A stretch of 64,000 bases of DNA from AWTP1-13 sp963814055 (GTDB lineage Bacteria; Pseudomonadota; Alphaproteobacteria; Rhizobiales; Hyphomicrobiaceae): positions 19,078 to 83,077 of the forward strand of contig CAWFBJ010000028.1 of assembly GCA_963814055.1 (NCBI GenBank), in the 5' to 3' direction. This document shows, piece after piece, positions 26,983 through 39,180 of the stretch (positions are counted from its first letter, which is position 1; every line of letters begins with the position of its first letter). Position numbers and translations under genes: made by a program. The notes beneath the pieces are model-generated. The model was not told the origin of the DNA. It saw nothing but the letters and a program-made list of their open reading frames with translations, and made no database searches.

Positions 26983-27338
26983 TGTCGATTCCCTGATTGA
27001 TGTTGGCGGATAGTCCAAAGTGGGACCATCATCGCGCCATAGCAAGTCCGTCACGCCGCCTGCTTCCAACACCAGCTGGCCGAGAAGGCGCAAATAGGTG
27101 AGCGGCAGCCCAGGTACTGACGCGATGCAGCACGAACCAACTCGGTGAGACCTAGGTGGCCCCACATTTCTTGTGCGCCGCAAAATATGGCGTCGATCTG
27201 TTTCAAGTGATCAAAAGCTGTTCACAAAAACTTATCCACCGCGTCGACCATTGCTGGTGCAAATAAGACATTTCGGCAGGTAGTATAACTACAGGCGGCG
27301 TGGACAGGTCTGCGCCATTTCAAGTCGGGGAGGTCGAG
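26983..27338. other. Intergenic region
   Basis: 356 bases between two divergent small genes. It becomes AT-rich towards 27180-27290. It holds one DnaA-box-like TTATCCACC (27232-27240), but no other box is nearby. I see no gene or terminator. Confidence 0.4.
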
Positions 27339-27578
27339 ATGTTGTCAAAGCGGCGCTGTCCCCATACCGGGGTTGTCAACTTCTTCTTCGCTGCCGATCC
27401 GTATCTGGCTGTCGGATCGGTCATCAAAGGTGAGCGCACCGGCTACCTTTGGCGGTGCTACACCGACCCGTGCGAGACTGCCGGCTCGGTGGCAGATATG
27501 AAGACAGCGGAGCGCCGCGTCGTTGAGCTATGCCGCCGCGCGGCTGCAACCACGACCCACTTCGTTGATGCGGCGTAA
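27339..27578 (+). CDS. Small hypothetical protein
   Basis: 79 aa from ATG 27339 with GGGGAGG six bases upstream; a GTG at 27300 would add 13 residues. The sequence reads LSKRRCPHTGVVNFFFAADP, then GERTGYLWRCYTDPCETAGS and AERRVVELCRRAAA. Four cysteines and a WRCY..PCE pattern suggest a small metal-binding or disulphide domain without a signal peptide. Short proteins of this style are common in Bradyrhizobium-like genomes. The function is unknown. Confidence 0.6.
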   Translation: MLSKRRCPHTGVVNFFFAADPYLAVGSVIKGERTGYLWRCYTDPCETAGSVADMKTAERRVVELCRRAAATTTHFVDAA

Positions 27579-27749
27579 AGGCTACGCTGGCTCGCATACA
27601 TATCGATAATAGATAGCCGGCGCGATTACTGGCTCGCGGCGCGTTGCCTGCGTCCTATTGTGCCGTCTTGGGTCAACTGTACTGTTTTAAATGATTATAG
27701 CTTGGGTAATTCTTTAGGATGCAATTCTAAGCTCTGCTCTCATGGAATT

Positions 27750-30101
27750 ATGAGACCCGAGCGTATGTACGATACCGTTGCCAAGTTCGCCCGGCGCCTT
27801 AACACAGTGACGCGAAGGGTCCGCGCAGGCATCTCCAGGCGCGTTGGGGAAGTGCACGTGCGCCTGCGCAAACGGGTCGCATCTCCGCGAAAACTCATTT
27901 CACGGTTGGGGGTCGCCGTGACCTGCATAACGGTGGTAGCCCCACCGGCGCTTTATGCATTGATCAGCACCAACCAGTTGCGACAGCACGCTCTCGAACA
28001 GGCCTCGATCGGCGCCCGCCATATCGAAGTCCAAATCGGCAAAAAGGAAACCGTGGACTGGCTCGCTCAGGCGTCGATCAATGTCTTGCACGCGACCCAG
28101 GGAGCCAAGAGCTCCATTGTCGCAAGCTGGGTTACGGACACCGCGGGTGCGTCGCTGATGTTTCAGGGGCGCTCCGCCTGGTGGCCTGAACTCTGGGCAA
28201 AGGCAAAAATCGACGCCGCCGTTTTTCATGGCCACTTCCATGTAGCCGTCAGCACGCGCCAGGTTTTCCTTGGTACCCTCCATGCCGCCTTGGCATTCCT
28301 GGTCCTGGGTCTGGCAGCCTACTACTGCTTTCGACGGTTGCCGCTCGCCGCTCTCGACCGCGCCTTGCAAAGCCTGGAGGCAAAGCAAAGAGAGCTGTTC
28401 GAACAAAAAGATCAGCTCGAGATGCAGAACCTGCGTTTCGACGCGGCGCTCAGCAACATGTCTCAGGCCCTGTGCATGTTCGACGGCAAGCAGGAGTTGG
28501 TGGTCTGCAATGCCAGCTATGCCAAGATGTATGGCCTGCCCGAAAACCTGACCCAGTCCGGCACACCCTTCCAAGCGATAATGGAGCAGCGAATAGCCAA
28601 CGGCCTCCACGTGGGAAGGACGATTGAAGAGTATACGCGCGACGTACTCGAATCCATGGTGGATGACAGAGCCATCACAAAAGTGAGCGAGCTTAGTGAC
28701 GGGCGTATCATCGCCATCAAGCAGCGGCGCATGCCCGATGGAGGCTGGATCTCCACGCATGAGGACATTACCCAATACCGGCGCATCGAAGCGCAAGTGG
28801 CCCACTTGGCGCGACACGACATACTGACCGACCTGCCCAATCGCCTGCATCTGCGCGAACGCCTGGAAGAAACGACGGCAAGCGCGCGCAAGGGCGAGAA
28901 TGTGGCCGTGCTATGCCTCGATCTCGATCGCTTCAAGGAGATCAACGACACGCTCGGGCACACGTCAGGGGACGCCATGCTGAAAGCCGTCGGCGAGCGG
29001 CTGCGCGGTTGCCTGGGTACGCGCGATCTGATCGCGCGACTGAGCGCCGACGAGTTCGCAATCGTGCAAATCAGCGAAGAGCAGCCCATCGCGGCGACCG
29101 CGCTGGCGGGCAGCTTGATCGAGGCTATGAGCCAATCCTTCGATCTCGACGGACAGGCGGTTAATGTTGGCGTCAGCGTCGGCATCGCAGTTTCATCCGA
29201 CGACCGCAAGGACGCCGACGAGCTATTGAAGAATGCAGACCTTGCGCTGCATCGCGCCAAGACTGAAGGCGGCAGCACCTACCGCTTCTTCGAAGCCGTC
29301 ATGGATGCGGACATGCAAGCGCGCTGCAAGCTGCAGTTCGACTTGCGCAAGGCGCTCTCGAACGGGGAATTCGAACTTTACTATCAGCCAGTGGTCAATC
29401 TGGAGCGCAATCAGATTTGCGGTCTGGAGGCCTTGCTGCGATGGCATCATCCCGAGCAAGGCAGGATTTCGCCGGCCATGTTCATTCCGGTCGCCGAGGA
29501 GACCGGCCTTATTCTGCCGATCGGCGAATGGGCCTTGCGGCAGGCATGCACCGATGCCGCCAAATGGCCCAACCATATCAAAGTGGCGGTGAACCTTTCG
29601 CCGGTACAGTTCAAGAGTCCCAATCTCGTGCAGATGGTGTTTGCAGCGCTTGCTGCTTCGGGGCTGTCGGCAGGGCGTCTGGAGCTCGAGATCACAGAGT
29701 CGGTCCTGCTGCACGACAGTGCCGCCACCATCGCGACGTTGCATCAGCTGCGGTCGCTTGGCGTGCGCATCGCCATGGACGATTTCGGCACGGGCTATTC
29801 CAGCCTGGGCTATCTACGCAGCTTCCCCTTCGACAAGATCAAGATCGATCGCTGCTTCGTCAGTGATTTGTCCGACGACAATGCGGGTTCGCACGCCATC
29901 CTGCGCGCCGTTGCCCACCTGGGGCTGAGCCTCGGCATGGCGACCACGGCGGAGGGCGTCGAGACGCAAGAGCAGGTGGACAAGGTGCGGGCCGAAGGCT
30001 GCACGGAGATGCAGGGCTACTTTTTCAGCCCGCCACGACCGATCCAGGAGATCGAGCGCCTGTTCCTGCAATCGGAGGAACGCGCAGCTAGCGCGGCCTA
30101 G
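27750..30101 (+). CDS. Membrane PAS-GGDEF-EAL protein, degenerate GGDEF
   Basis: 783 aa from ATG 27750; a GTG at 27660 is possible. A basic N-terminus leads to a membrane segment at about 53-72, an extracytoplasmic part of 100 residues, a second segment at about 173-195, a coiled coil near 205-228, and a PAS domain at about 230-345. The GGDEF domain (about 350-515) has SADEF at 432-436 instead of GGDEF, so cyclase activity is doubtful. The EAL domain (about 535-775) keeps E560-A-L in GLEALLRW and DDFGTGYSSL. It is probably a c-di-GMP phosphodiesterase whose GGDEF domain is regulatory. It stands alone on +. Confidence 0.9.
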   Translation: MRPERMYDTVAKFARRLNTVTRRVRAGISRRVGEVHVRLRKRVASPRKLISRLGVAVTCITVVAPPALYALISTNQLRQHALEQASIGARHIEVQIGKKETVDWLAQASINVLHATQGAKSSIVASWVTDTAGASLMFQGRSAWWPELWAKAKIDAAVFHGHFHVAVSTRQVFLGTLHAALAFLVLGLAAYYCFRRLPLAALDRALQSLEAKQRELFEQKDQLEMQNLRFDAALSNMSQALCMFDGKQELVVCNASYAKMYGLPENLTQSGTPFQAIMEQRIANGLHVGRTIEEYTRDVLESMVDDRAITKVSELSDGRIIAIKQRRMPDGGWISTHEDITQYRRIEAQVAHLARHDILTDLPNRLHLRERLEETTASARKGENVAVLCLDLDRFKEINDTLGHTSGDAMLKAVGERLRGCLGTRDLIARLSADEFAIVQISEEQPIAATALAGSLIEAMSQSFDLDGQAVNVGVSVGIAVSSDDRKDADELLKNADLALHRAKTEGGSTYRFFEAVMDADMQARCKLQFDLRKALSNGEFELYYQPVVNLERNQICGLEALLRWHHPEQGRISPAMFIPVAEETGLILPIGEWALRQACTDAAKWPNHIKVAVNLSPVQFKSPNLVQMVFAALAASGLSAGRLELEITESVLLHDSAATIATLHQLRSLGVRIAMDDFGTGYSSLGYLRSFPFDKIKIDRCFVSDLSDDNAGSHAILRAVAHLGLSLGMATTAEGVETQEQVDKVRAEGCTEMQGYFFSPPRPIQEIERLFLQSEERAASAA

Positions 30102-30194
30102 TTCGGGACGAAGCTCGGCTTTCGCCCACATGCCCTCTGCGCAGCTGCCTTGCAGTCGTCTCGGGCCCGCCGCCTAACCGAAAGCTGTCCTGCC

Positions 30195-31106
30195 TCAGAC
30201 AGCCTTTCTTGGCTGACGCTGGCGTGCGACGGACGTGATCAGCCGGCCGACTTCGACGAAGTCGCGCTTGCGCGAGCAGGTGGACCGCCACGCCAGCCCC
30301 AAGGTGCGGCTGGGCTCGGGTTCGGCGAAGCGCATGACCCTGATATCGGCATGCCGGGTTTCCAGATCGACGCTGATCTCGGGCAGCAGCGTGAGGCCGA
30401 GGCCGTTGGCCACCATCTGCACGATGGTCGACAGGCTGGAGGCTCCGAAGGTGTTGATGCTGTCGACCTGGCGCAACTGGCAGAAGGTCAGCGCCTGGTC
30501 GCGCAGGCAGTGACCTTCCTCCAGCAGGAGCAGCCGATCCCCCTTGATCAGGTCGGCCGTGGCGCGCACCCGGCCCTGCGTGCGGTGGGCGCGCGGCAGC
30601 GCGAGGAGGAAGCGGTCTTCGAACAGGCGGATCGTTTCGATCTCGGGATGATTGACGGGCAGTGCCAGCAGGAGGAGGTCAAGCGTACCGTCGAGCAACT
30701 GCTGCAGCAGGGCCTGGGTCTGCGTCTCGCGGATGTGGAGATCGAGACTGGGATACTGGTCGCGCAGGATGGGCAGCAGCGGCGGCAGCACGTAGGGGGC
30801 GACCGAAGGGATCACGCCCAGGTGGAGGGCGCCGGACAGAAGGCTTGCCCGCTGGCGCGCGAAATCGGTGAGGTCGCGCACCTCGGCCAGGATGCGGCTG
30901 GCCCGTAGCGCCATTTCCTTGCCTTCGACAGTGAGCCGCACGCCCTTGGACCGGCGCTCGACCAGCTGTAGCCCGAGATTTTTTTCCAGCTCCTGGATCT
31001 GCATCGAGAGGGCCGGCTGCGAAACCGAGCAATGCTCGGCGGCCCGGCCGAAGTGATTGAAGCGTGCGACCGCCTCGAAATAGCGCAACTGCTTAAGCGA
31101 GGTCAT
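30195..31106 (-). CDS. oxyR: LysR-type peroxide sensor OxyR
   Basis: 303 aa from ATG 31106; a GTG two codons upstream is the alternative. The N-terminal winged helix spans about 4-63 (FGRAAEHCSVSQPALSMQIQ). The effector domain has EEGHCLRDQALTFC, whose C200 and C209 are the redox disulphide pair of OxyR. It senses hydrogen peroxide and activates antioxidant genes. It is divergent from katG with 211 bases between, the classic arrangement, so it likely controls both. An inverted repeat at 31126-31139 just ahead of its start is a candidate site. Confidence 0.95.
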   Translation of the reverse strand: MTSLKQLRYFEAVARFNHFGRAAEHCSVSQPALSMQIQELEKNLGLQLVERRSKGVRLTVEGKEMALRASRILAEVRDLTDFARQRASLLSGALHLGVIPSVAPYVLPPLLPILRDQYPSLDLHIRETQTQALLQQLLDGTLDLLLLALPVNHPEIETIRLFEDRFLLALPRAHRTQGRVRATADLIKGDRLLLLEEGHCLRDQALTFCQLRQVDSINTFGASSLSTIVQMVANGLGLTLLPEISVDLETRHADIRVMRFAEPEPSRTLGLAWRSTCSRKRDFVEVGRLITSVARQRQPRKAV

Positions 31107-31125
31107 TTTCACCGATCAGTTTTTC

Positions 31126-31139
31126 TTATCTTCGGATAA
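31126..31139. promoter_or_regulatory. Inverted repeat, candidate OxyR operator
   Basis: Perfect 5-bp inverted repeat TTATC-TTCG-GATAA in the oxyR/katG divergent region, 20 bases from the oxyR start and about 180 from katG. Its position suits autoregulation of oxyR and distal activation of katG. It does not clearly show the full four-element OxyR consensus. Confidence 0.4.
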
Positions 31140-31317
31140 ATCTAAATCGATTGGCCCTGATCGGCAAGGCACGGTAGCGTACTCACTCCAGTCATAAGAG
31201 GGCCCGACCACCGCCGCTGGCGGTCTGACGCAGGGATACCGGCTATTGCGTCGAGCATCGGCAAGGGTGAAGCCCTCGGCACAACACAAATAAGAACCCG
31301 AACGATCGGAGAGAAAC

Positions 31318-33483
<2,166 letters not shown>

Positions 33484-33522
33484 TCGTTGCGGACGTGCCC
33501 TCTTCAAGTGAGGCCAAAGGAA

Positions 33523-34458
33523 TCAAGCCGACGACGCCTGTCCCGTGCTCGCGCGACCAGGGATTGGCCCTCCACTGACGATGTAAACGCCGGCGGAGAT
33601 CAGAGTGATGGCCATCCAGTCCATTGCCGTTGGCCATTCGCCGAGAATCGGAATGGCTAAGAGTGCAGTCATGGCCGGGCACAGGGCAGCAAGCGCTGCT
33701 CCGCTCGAAGCGCCGAGGATGCTGACGGCTCGGCCGTAGAGGAGAAGGGAAATGATGGCCGTCAGCAGCCCCTGCACGAACGCTTGAAGGGCTATGTCGC
33801 CCCATGGAGCTCTGAGAAGGTCCGACCCAGCGGCAAAGAAATAGACGGGCACGTAGAGAAGCAAGGCACCGACAGCCGCGATGGCGGCCGCGTGCAGTCC
33901 ATCGAGCCGTGCACGACGCATCGCTACGGTGTAGCAAGCCCAAGCCAAGGCAGAGCCAAGAAACAGAGCGTGACCGACATTCTGCTGCGAACCGATGGTG
34001 TCGGCCGCGTTCCAGGCGATGCCGAAGACACCGGGCAGGATCAGAGCGAAACCAGTCATTTTAGCGGAGGTGAAAGATTCGCGCAGGACGAACGCCGCAA
34101 GAAGAGCCACCATCAGGGGCATTACACCCGGAAAGAGGGCCCCCGCATGTGCCGCAGGGGCAAACAGCAGGCCAGCATTGGCAAGGAGAACTGGAGCACC
34201 TCCGCCCAGTACGATTGCCGCCAATCCGATCCAACCGAGGCGTTCGAGTGCGAGGCCTTTACCCAGCAAATACGGTAACAGGAGCAGCCCAGCCACGCCG
34301 AAACGAAGCGCTGCGATATCCCATGGCGTGAGACTCGTCTGGAGGCCGAGGCGAGCCACGACGATCCAGCCCGACCATATGCTGACCGCAACGAGGCCAT
34401 AGAGTGCGCCACGCGCGTATTCGGCACTTGTGCGCCCATCCGCAGTAACCCAACGCAT
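33523..34458 (-). CDS. EamA/DMT family transporter
   Basis: 311 aa with ten predicted membrane segments in two EamA halves. The first begins GALYGLVAVSIWSGWIVVARL and has PWDIAALRFGVAGLLLLP. The second has LFLGSALAWACYTVAMRRARL and ends VYIVSGGPIP. Members export small metabolites such as amino acids or purines. It starts at ATG 34458 and is divergent from a CGNR regulator with 96 bases between, which suggests the regulator controls it. The substrate is unknown. Confidence 0.88.
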   Translation of the reverse strand: MRWVTADGRTSAEYARGALYGLVAVSIWSGWIVVARLGLQTSLTPWDIAALRFGVAGLLLLPYLLGKGLALERLGWIGLAAIVLGGGAPVLLANAGLLFAPAAHAGALFPGVMPLMVALLAAFVLRESFTSAKMTGFALILPGVFGIAWNAADTIGSQQNVGHALFLGSALAWACYTVAMRRARLDGLHAAAIAAVGALLLYVPVYFFAAGSDLLRAPWGDIALQAFVQGLLTAIISLLLYGRAVSILGASSGAALAALCPAMTALLAIPILGEWPTAMDWMAITLISAGVYIVSGGPIPGRASTGQASSA

Positions 34459-34487
34459 AGCCCACTCCTACAAGACGCGTGATCTGC

Positions 34488-34519
34488 CATAACCTCTTTA
34501 TAACATTTTAACGGTTATG
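34488..34519. promoter_or_regulatory. Inverted repeat in divergent EamA/CGNR promoter region
   Basis: CATAACC (34488-34494) and GGTTATG (34513-34519) form a perfect 7-bp inverted repeat with an 18-base spacer. A further ATAAC lies between them (34500-34504). It sits between divergent start codons, so it is a candidate operator for the adjacent CGNR protein. Confidence 0.45.
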
Positions 34520-34554
34520 ATACGCAGGAGACGCGACAAGAGGCAACGACGGCA

Positions 34555-35157
34555 ATGAAAGATAGTGCTGATCAATTCGAGTGGAGCGGCGGCCATCCGG
34601 CCCTCGACTTCGTGAACACGCTGGACGAGCGGCCTTCGGATTCGCCGGTTGAGAACCTGGCGACATACCGGGACCTGGTGCGGTTCGTTAAGTTGGCGGG
34701 GCTTGTCGAGCCCCCTCTTGCCGACCGGATGCTACGTTTGGACGGCCGTGCGTGCTCGCACATCGCGACACGCGCCCGCAAATTGCGTGAACATTTGCAT
34801 GATGTCCTGGTCGCGGCTCACTGCGGACGTCCTGTGCGCGAAGCCGACCTGAAGGCAATCTCCACGGCTATTCAGAAAGCGCATACGGCCCGCGTCCTAG
34901 GCGCATCCAATTCGTCTCAACTCGCCAGTCACTGCTGGTGCCCTCCATTGGCGCGCGATATCCCGCTGCACGCCTGCTCGCTTGCCATTGAACGTCTGCT
35001 CCTCGATGAGAACCCCCGGAGAATTCGACAGTGCGATGCCGCCGATTGTGAGGTCTACTTTGTCGACACGAGTAAAGGTCACCTTCGGCAGTGGTGCAGC
35101 ATGAAAGGATGCGGAAACCGCGAAAAGCAGCGGCGCTGGCGCTCTGCGCCCAAGTAG
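34555..35157 (+). CDS. ABATE/CGNR zinc-finger transcriptional regulator
   Basis: 200 aa. The N-terminal ABATE domain has HPALDFVNTLDERP at about 14-27. The C-terminal treble-clef has CDAADCEVYFVDTSKG, then WCSMKGCGNREKQRRWR with the CGNR motif. This family is a putative stress-responsive, DNA-binding regulator. It starts at ATG 34555 and is divergent from the EamA transporter, its likely target. The inverted repeat at 34488-34519 is a candidate binding site. The effector is unknown. Confidence 0.85.
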   Translation: MKDSADQFEWSGGHPALDFVNTLDERPSDSPVENLATYRDLVRFVKLAGLVEPPLADRMLRLDGRACSHIATRARKLREHLHDVLVAAHCGRPVREADLKAISTAIQKAHTARVLGASNSSQLASHCWCPPLARDIPLHACSLAIERLLLDENPRRIRQCDAADCEVYFVDTSKGHLRQWCSMKGCGNREKQRRWRSAPK

Positions 35158-35227
35158 CTCCCGGACCGCCCTCGCAACTCATTCTCTCTTCATGGCGAAG
35201 CCATGCGCAGGCTGGGGAGGCGAACAC

Positions 35228-36197
<970 letters not shown>

Positions 36198-36205
<8 letters not shown>

Positions 36206-37283
36206 TGGCACTCCTCGCCACCTGATCGGAGTGCCAGCAGGCGGCCCAATGGCCCGGTCGCTTTTCCTCATAGCGCGGGTACTCGCGGCGACAGGTATCG
36301 CTGGCGAAGGCACAGCGCGGCGCGAAGGTACATCCCGGCGGGAGATTGCTCAGCGCCGGCACCATGCCCGGGATCTCCTGCAGGCGCTCGACCGGCTTGG
36401 CATTCTCGCGCCGCATCAGAGCGAGGCGGGGAATCGAATTCATCAGGCCGCGCGTGTAAGGGTGGAGCGCAGTGGCGAACAGGTCGTCGACCGTCGCTTC
36501 TTCGACCTTGCGCCCGGCGTACATCACGATCACCCGCTCGGCGGTCTCGGCAACGACGCCCAGATCGTGGGTGATGAGGATGACGGCGGTACCGAGGTCG
36601 CGGCGCAGCTTGGCGATGAGATCGAGGATCTGGGCCTGGATCGTCACGTCGAGGGCCGAGGTCGGCTCGTCGGCGATCAGCACCTTGGGATTGCAGGCGA
36701 GCGCCATGGCGATCATCGCGCGCTGGCGCATGCCGCCCGAAAGCTGGTGGGGAAATTCCTTCACCCGCTGCTGCGGCTCGGGAATGCCGACCAGCTGCAG
36801 CATCTCGATGGTCCGCGCCAGGGCAGCCTTGCGCGAGTTGGTCTCGTGCAGCAGGAGCGCTTCGGAGATCTGGCGGCCGATGGTCATGACGGGATTGAGA
36901 GACGTCATCGGCTCCTGGAAGATCATCGAGATCTCCTTGCCGCGGATGCTGCGCATGGTCGCCGCGTCGAGGGCAACGAGGTCAACGCCGTCGAGATGGA
37001 TGGAACCGCCGACGATGCGGCCGGGCGGATCGGCGACGAGGCGCATCATGGAGAGCGCAGTCACGCTCTTGCCGCAACCCGACTCGCCGACGATGGCCAG
37101 GGTCTCGCCGCGCTTGAGCGAGAACGAAACGCCGTCGACGGCCTTGACCAGGCCGGTGCGGGTGTAGAAGTAGGTCTGCAGGTCCTGAACCTCGAGCACG
37201 CGCTCGTCCGTCGCAGGTTCGCCCGCGAAATCCTTTTGATCCAGGTTTGAAGAAACATCCGGGGGGCGGAGCACGCTTGCCAT
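36198..37283 (-). CDS. Oligo/dipeptide ABC transporter ATP-binding protein (DppD/OppD type)
   Basis: 361 aa. Walker A is GESGCGKSVTAL, the signature LSGGMRQRAMIAMAL, Walker B VLIADEPTSALD and the H-loop LITHDLGVV. The C-terminal HPYTRGLMNSIPRL and GCTFAPRCAFASDTC are typical of peptide-type ATPases. It starts at ATG 37283, directly next to the permease stop at 37284. It pairs with the ATPase encoded downstream as the heterodimeric motor of the importer. Confidence 0.92.
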
Positions 37284-38177
37284 CTAGGAGCGCTGCCTGG
37301 GATCGAGCATATCGCGGATGGCGTCACCCAGCAGGTTGGTGCCGAACACCACGACACTGATGGCAACTCCTGGAAAGATCACCAGCCAGGGCGCGGTGCG
37401 CACGTATTCGGCTGCCGATTCCGAGAGCATGCGACCCCAGGAGGGATGCGGTTCTGGAATACCGAGCCCCAGAAACGCGAGCGCCAACTCGACCAGGATG
37501 GCCGAGCCGAACTGCGCCGTGCCCAGAACGATCAGCGGCGCCAGGGTGTTGGGGAGCACGTGTTTGATGGCGATGCGCATCTCGCTCATCCCGAGTGCGC
37601 GGGCGGCTTCCACATAGGGCATCTCCCGCAGCGAGAGCGTGTTGGACCGGATGATCCGCGCCACGTTAGGCACCAGCGGAATGGCTATGGCGATGATGGT
37701 ATTGGTGAGCGAAGGGCCCAGCGACGCGGCCATTACCAAGGCCATCACGAGCAGCGGCAACGACTGCATGATGTCGATCAGGCGCTGCACGATGAGGTCG
37801 AACCAGCCGCCGAAGAAGCCCGACATGAGGCCCACCACCATGCCGATCAGGCACCCCAGCGCTGTCGCACCGAGCCCCACCGCCAGCGATATCCGGGCGC
37901 CGTAGATGATGCGCGAGAACACATCGCGACCCATGAAGTCGGCGCCGAGCGTGTGCATCTCGCCGGGTGCGGCGAGCGAGGAGCGCGCACTGGTCGTCAG
38001 CGGGTCGTATGTCGCGATCAAGTCGGCGAACACAGCCGTCGCCACGAAGGCAATCATGATGAGCGCGCCGATGGCGCCCAGCGGATAGCGCCGCATGAAG
38101 AACATGACTGCGCCCAGCCGAGTATCGACATGAGCACCAGCGCGCGTAAGCCCCGCCTCGTGATCGACTACTGCCAC
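37284..38177 (-). CDS. Peptide ABC transporter permease (DppC type)
   Basis: 297 aa from GTG 38177, with GAGGAG eight bases upstream; the longer frame to 38219 runs into the DppB-type gene. The N-terminus has FMRRYPLGAIGALIMIAFVATAVFADL, as in DppC's OppC_N domain. HTLGADFMGRDVFSRIIYGAR and the EAA loop EAARALGMSEMRIAIKHVLPN follow. It forms half of the membrane channel. The start lies four bases past the DppB-type stop. Confidence 0.9.
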   Translation of the reverse strand: MAVVDHEAGLTRAGAHVDTRLGAVMFFMRRYPLGAIGALIMIAFVATAVFADLIATYDPLTTSARSSLAAPGEMHTLGADFMGRDVFSRIIYGARISLAVGLGATALGCLIGMVVGLMSGFFGGWFDLIVQRLIDIMQSLPLLVMALVMAASLGPSLTNTIIAIAIPLVPNVARIIRSNTLSLREMPYVEAARALGMSEMRIAIKHVLPNTLAPLIVLGTAQFGSAILVELALAFLGLGIPEPHPSWGRMLSESAAEYVRTAPWLVIFPGVAISVVVFGTNLLGDAIRDMLDPRQRS

Positions 38178-38181
38178 GCCG

Positions 38182-39129
38182 TCACTCCTCGTATTTGATG
38201 CGTGGATCGAGCACCACATAGGTCATGTCGACGATGAAGTTGACAACCACGACCACGATGGCAATGAACATCACCAGGTTCTGCACGATCGGGTAGTCGC
38301 GCCACCGGATCGCTTCCACCAGGAAGCGCGCCACACCCGGAATATTGAAAACCGTTTCGGTCACGATCAATCCCCCGATCAGGAATGCCGCCTCGATGCC
38401 GATGATGGTCACCACCGGCAGCATAGCGTTGCGCAGGGCGTGATCGTAGTTGACGGTGGGGTCCGATGCTCCCTTGGCGCGGGCGGTTCGAATGTAATCC
38501 TGCCGCAGCACCTCCAGCATCGAAGAACGCGTTAGGCGCATCACCAGCGCGGAAGTGCGAAAACCCACGGCGGCGGCGGGGATGCTGAGCAGTGCAATCT
38601 CGCGCCAGAAATTATCGGGGGTGCTCCGATAGATCGGAATCCATCCGAACCATTGCACGCACGCCATCAGGATGAGCAGCCCCAGCCAGAAGGAGGGCAG
38701 CGACAGGCCGCTCAGGCTGACGACGCGCAGCGCATAATCGAGAGGCGTGTTCTGGCGCACGGCGCTGATGACACCGAGCGGCACCCCGAACAGAATGGAA
38801 AACAGCAGCGCCAGCACCGCCAGCTTGGCCGTGACCGGGATGCGCGGCAGGATCTCGTCGATCGCCGGTTTCTCGGACACGAACGCGTAGCCCAGGTCGC
38901 CGCGCGCCAGACCCGAGATCCAGGTCACGTATTGGGTGACGATCGGCTGATCGAGCCCGAGCTGCCGCTCGATCTTGGCCTTCTGCGCCGGGTTCACGAA
39001 CCCGGCGCTATCGAAAATGATGTCGGTGATGTTGCCCGGCACGAGGCGCAGCATGACGAAGATCAGCACCGACATGCCAAACAGCGTCAGCAGCATCAGC
39101 AGGAAGCGGCGTATCAGATAGGCTCCCAC
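38182..39129 (-). CDS. Peptide ABC transporter permease (DppB type)
   Basis: 315 aa. The first membrane helix follows the start (YLIRRFLLMLLTLFGMSVLIFVMLRLVPG), here typical of DppB. The EAA loop reads DYIRTARAKGASDPTVNYDHALRN. Six membrane segments are expected. It starts at ATG 39129, 51 bases after the substrate-binding protein stop, and is followed within four bases by the second permease. Confidence 0.92.
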   Translation of the reverse strand: MGAYLIRRFLLMLLTLFGMSVLIFVMLRLVPGNITDIIFDSAGFVNPAQKAKIERQLGLDQPIVTQYVTWISGLARGDLGYAFVSEKPAIDEILPRIPVTAKLAVLALLFSILFGVPLGVISAVRQNTPLDYALRVVSLSGLSLPSFWLGLLILMACVQWFGWIPIYRSTPDNFWREIALLSIPAAAVGFRTSALVMRLTRSSMLEVLRQDYIRTARAKGASDPTVNYDHALRNAMLPVVTIIGIEAAFLIGGLIVTETVFNIPGVARFLVEAIRWRDYPIVQNLVMFIAIVVVVVNFIVDMTYVVLDPRIKYEE

Positions 39130-39180
39130 GCGGCTCTCCGATTTAATTTTCCGCCAGTCCGGCCGGCGCGCCGGCGATGC

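Noticed and set aside
27232..27240. DnaA-box-like TTATCCACC
   Set aside because: Single isolated copy far from the replication genes; expected by chance.
30102..30194. Terminator between the GGDEF/EAL gene and oxyR
   Set aside because: Only a weak 5-bp stem (CTGTC/GACAG) without a T-run.
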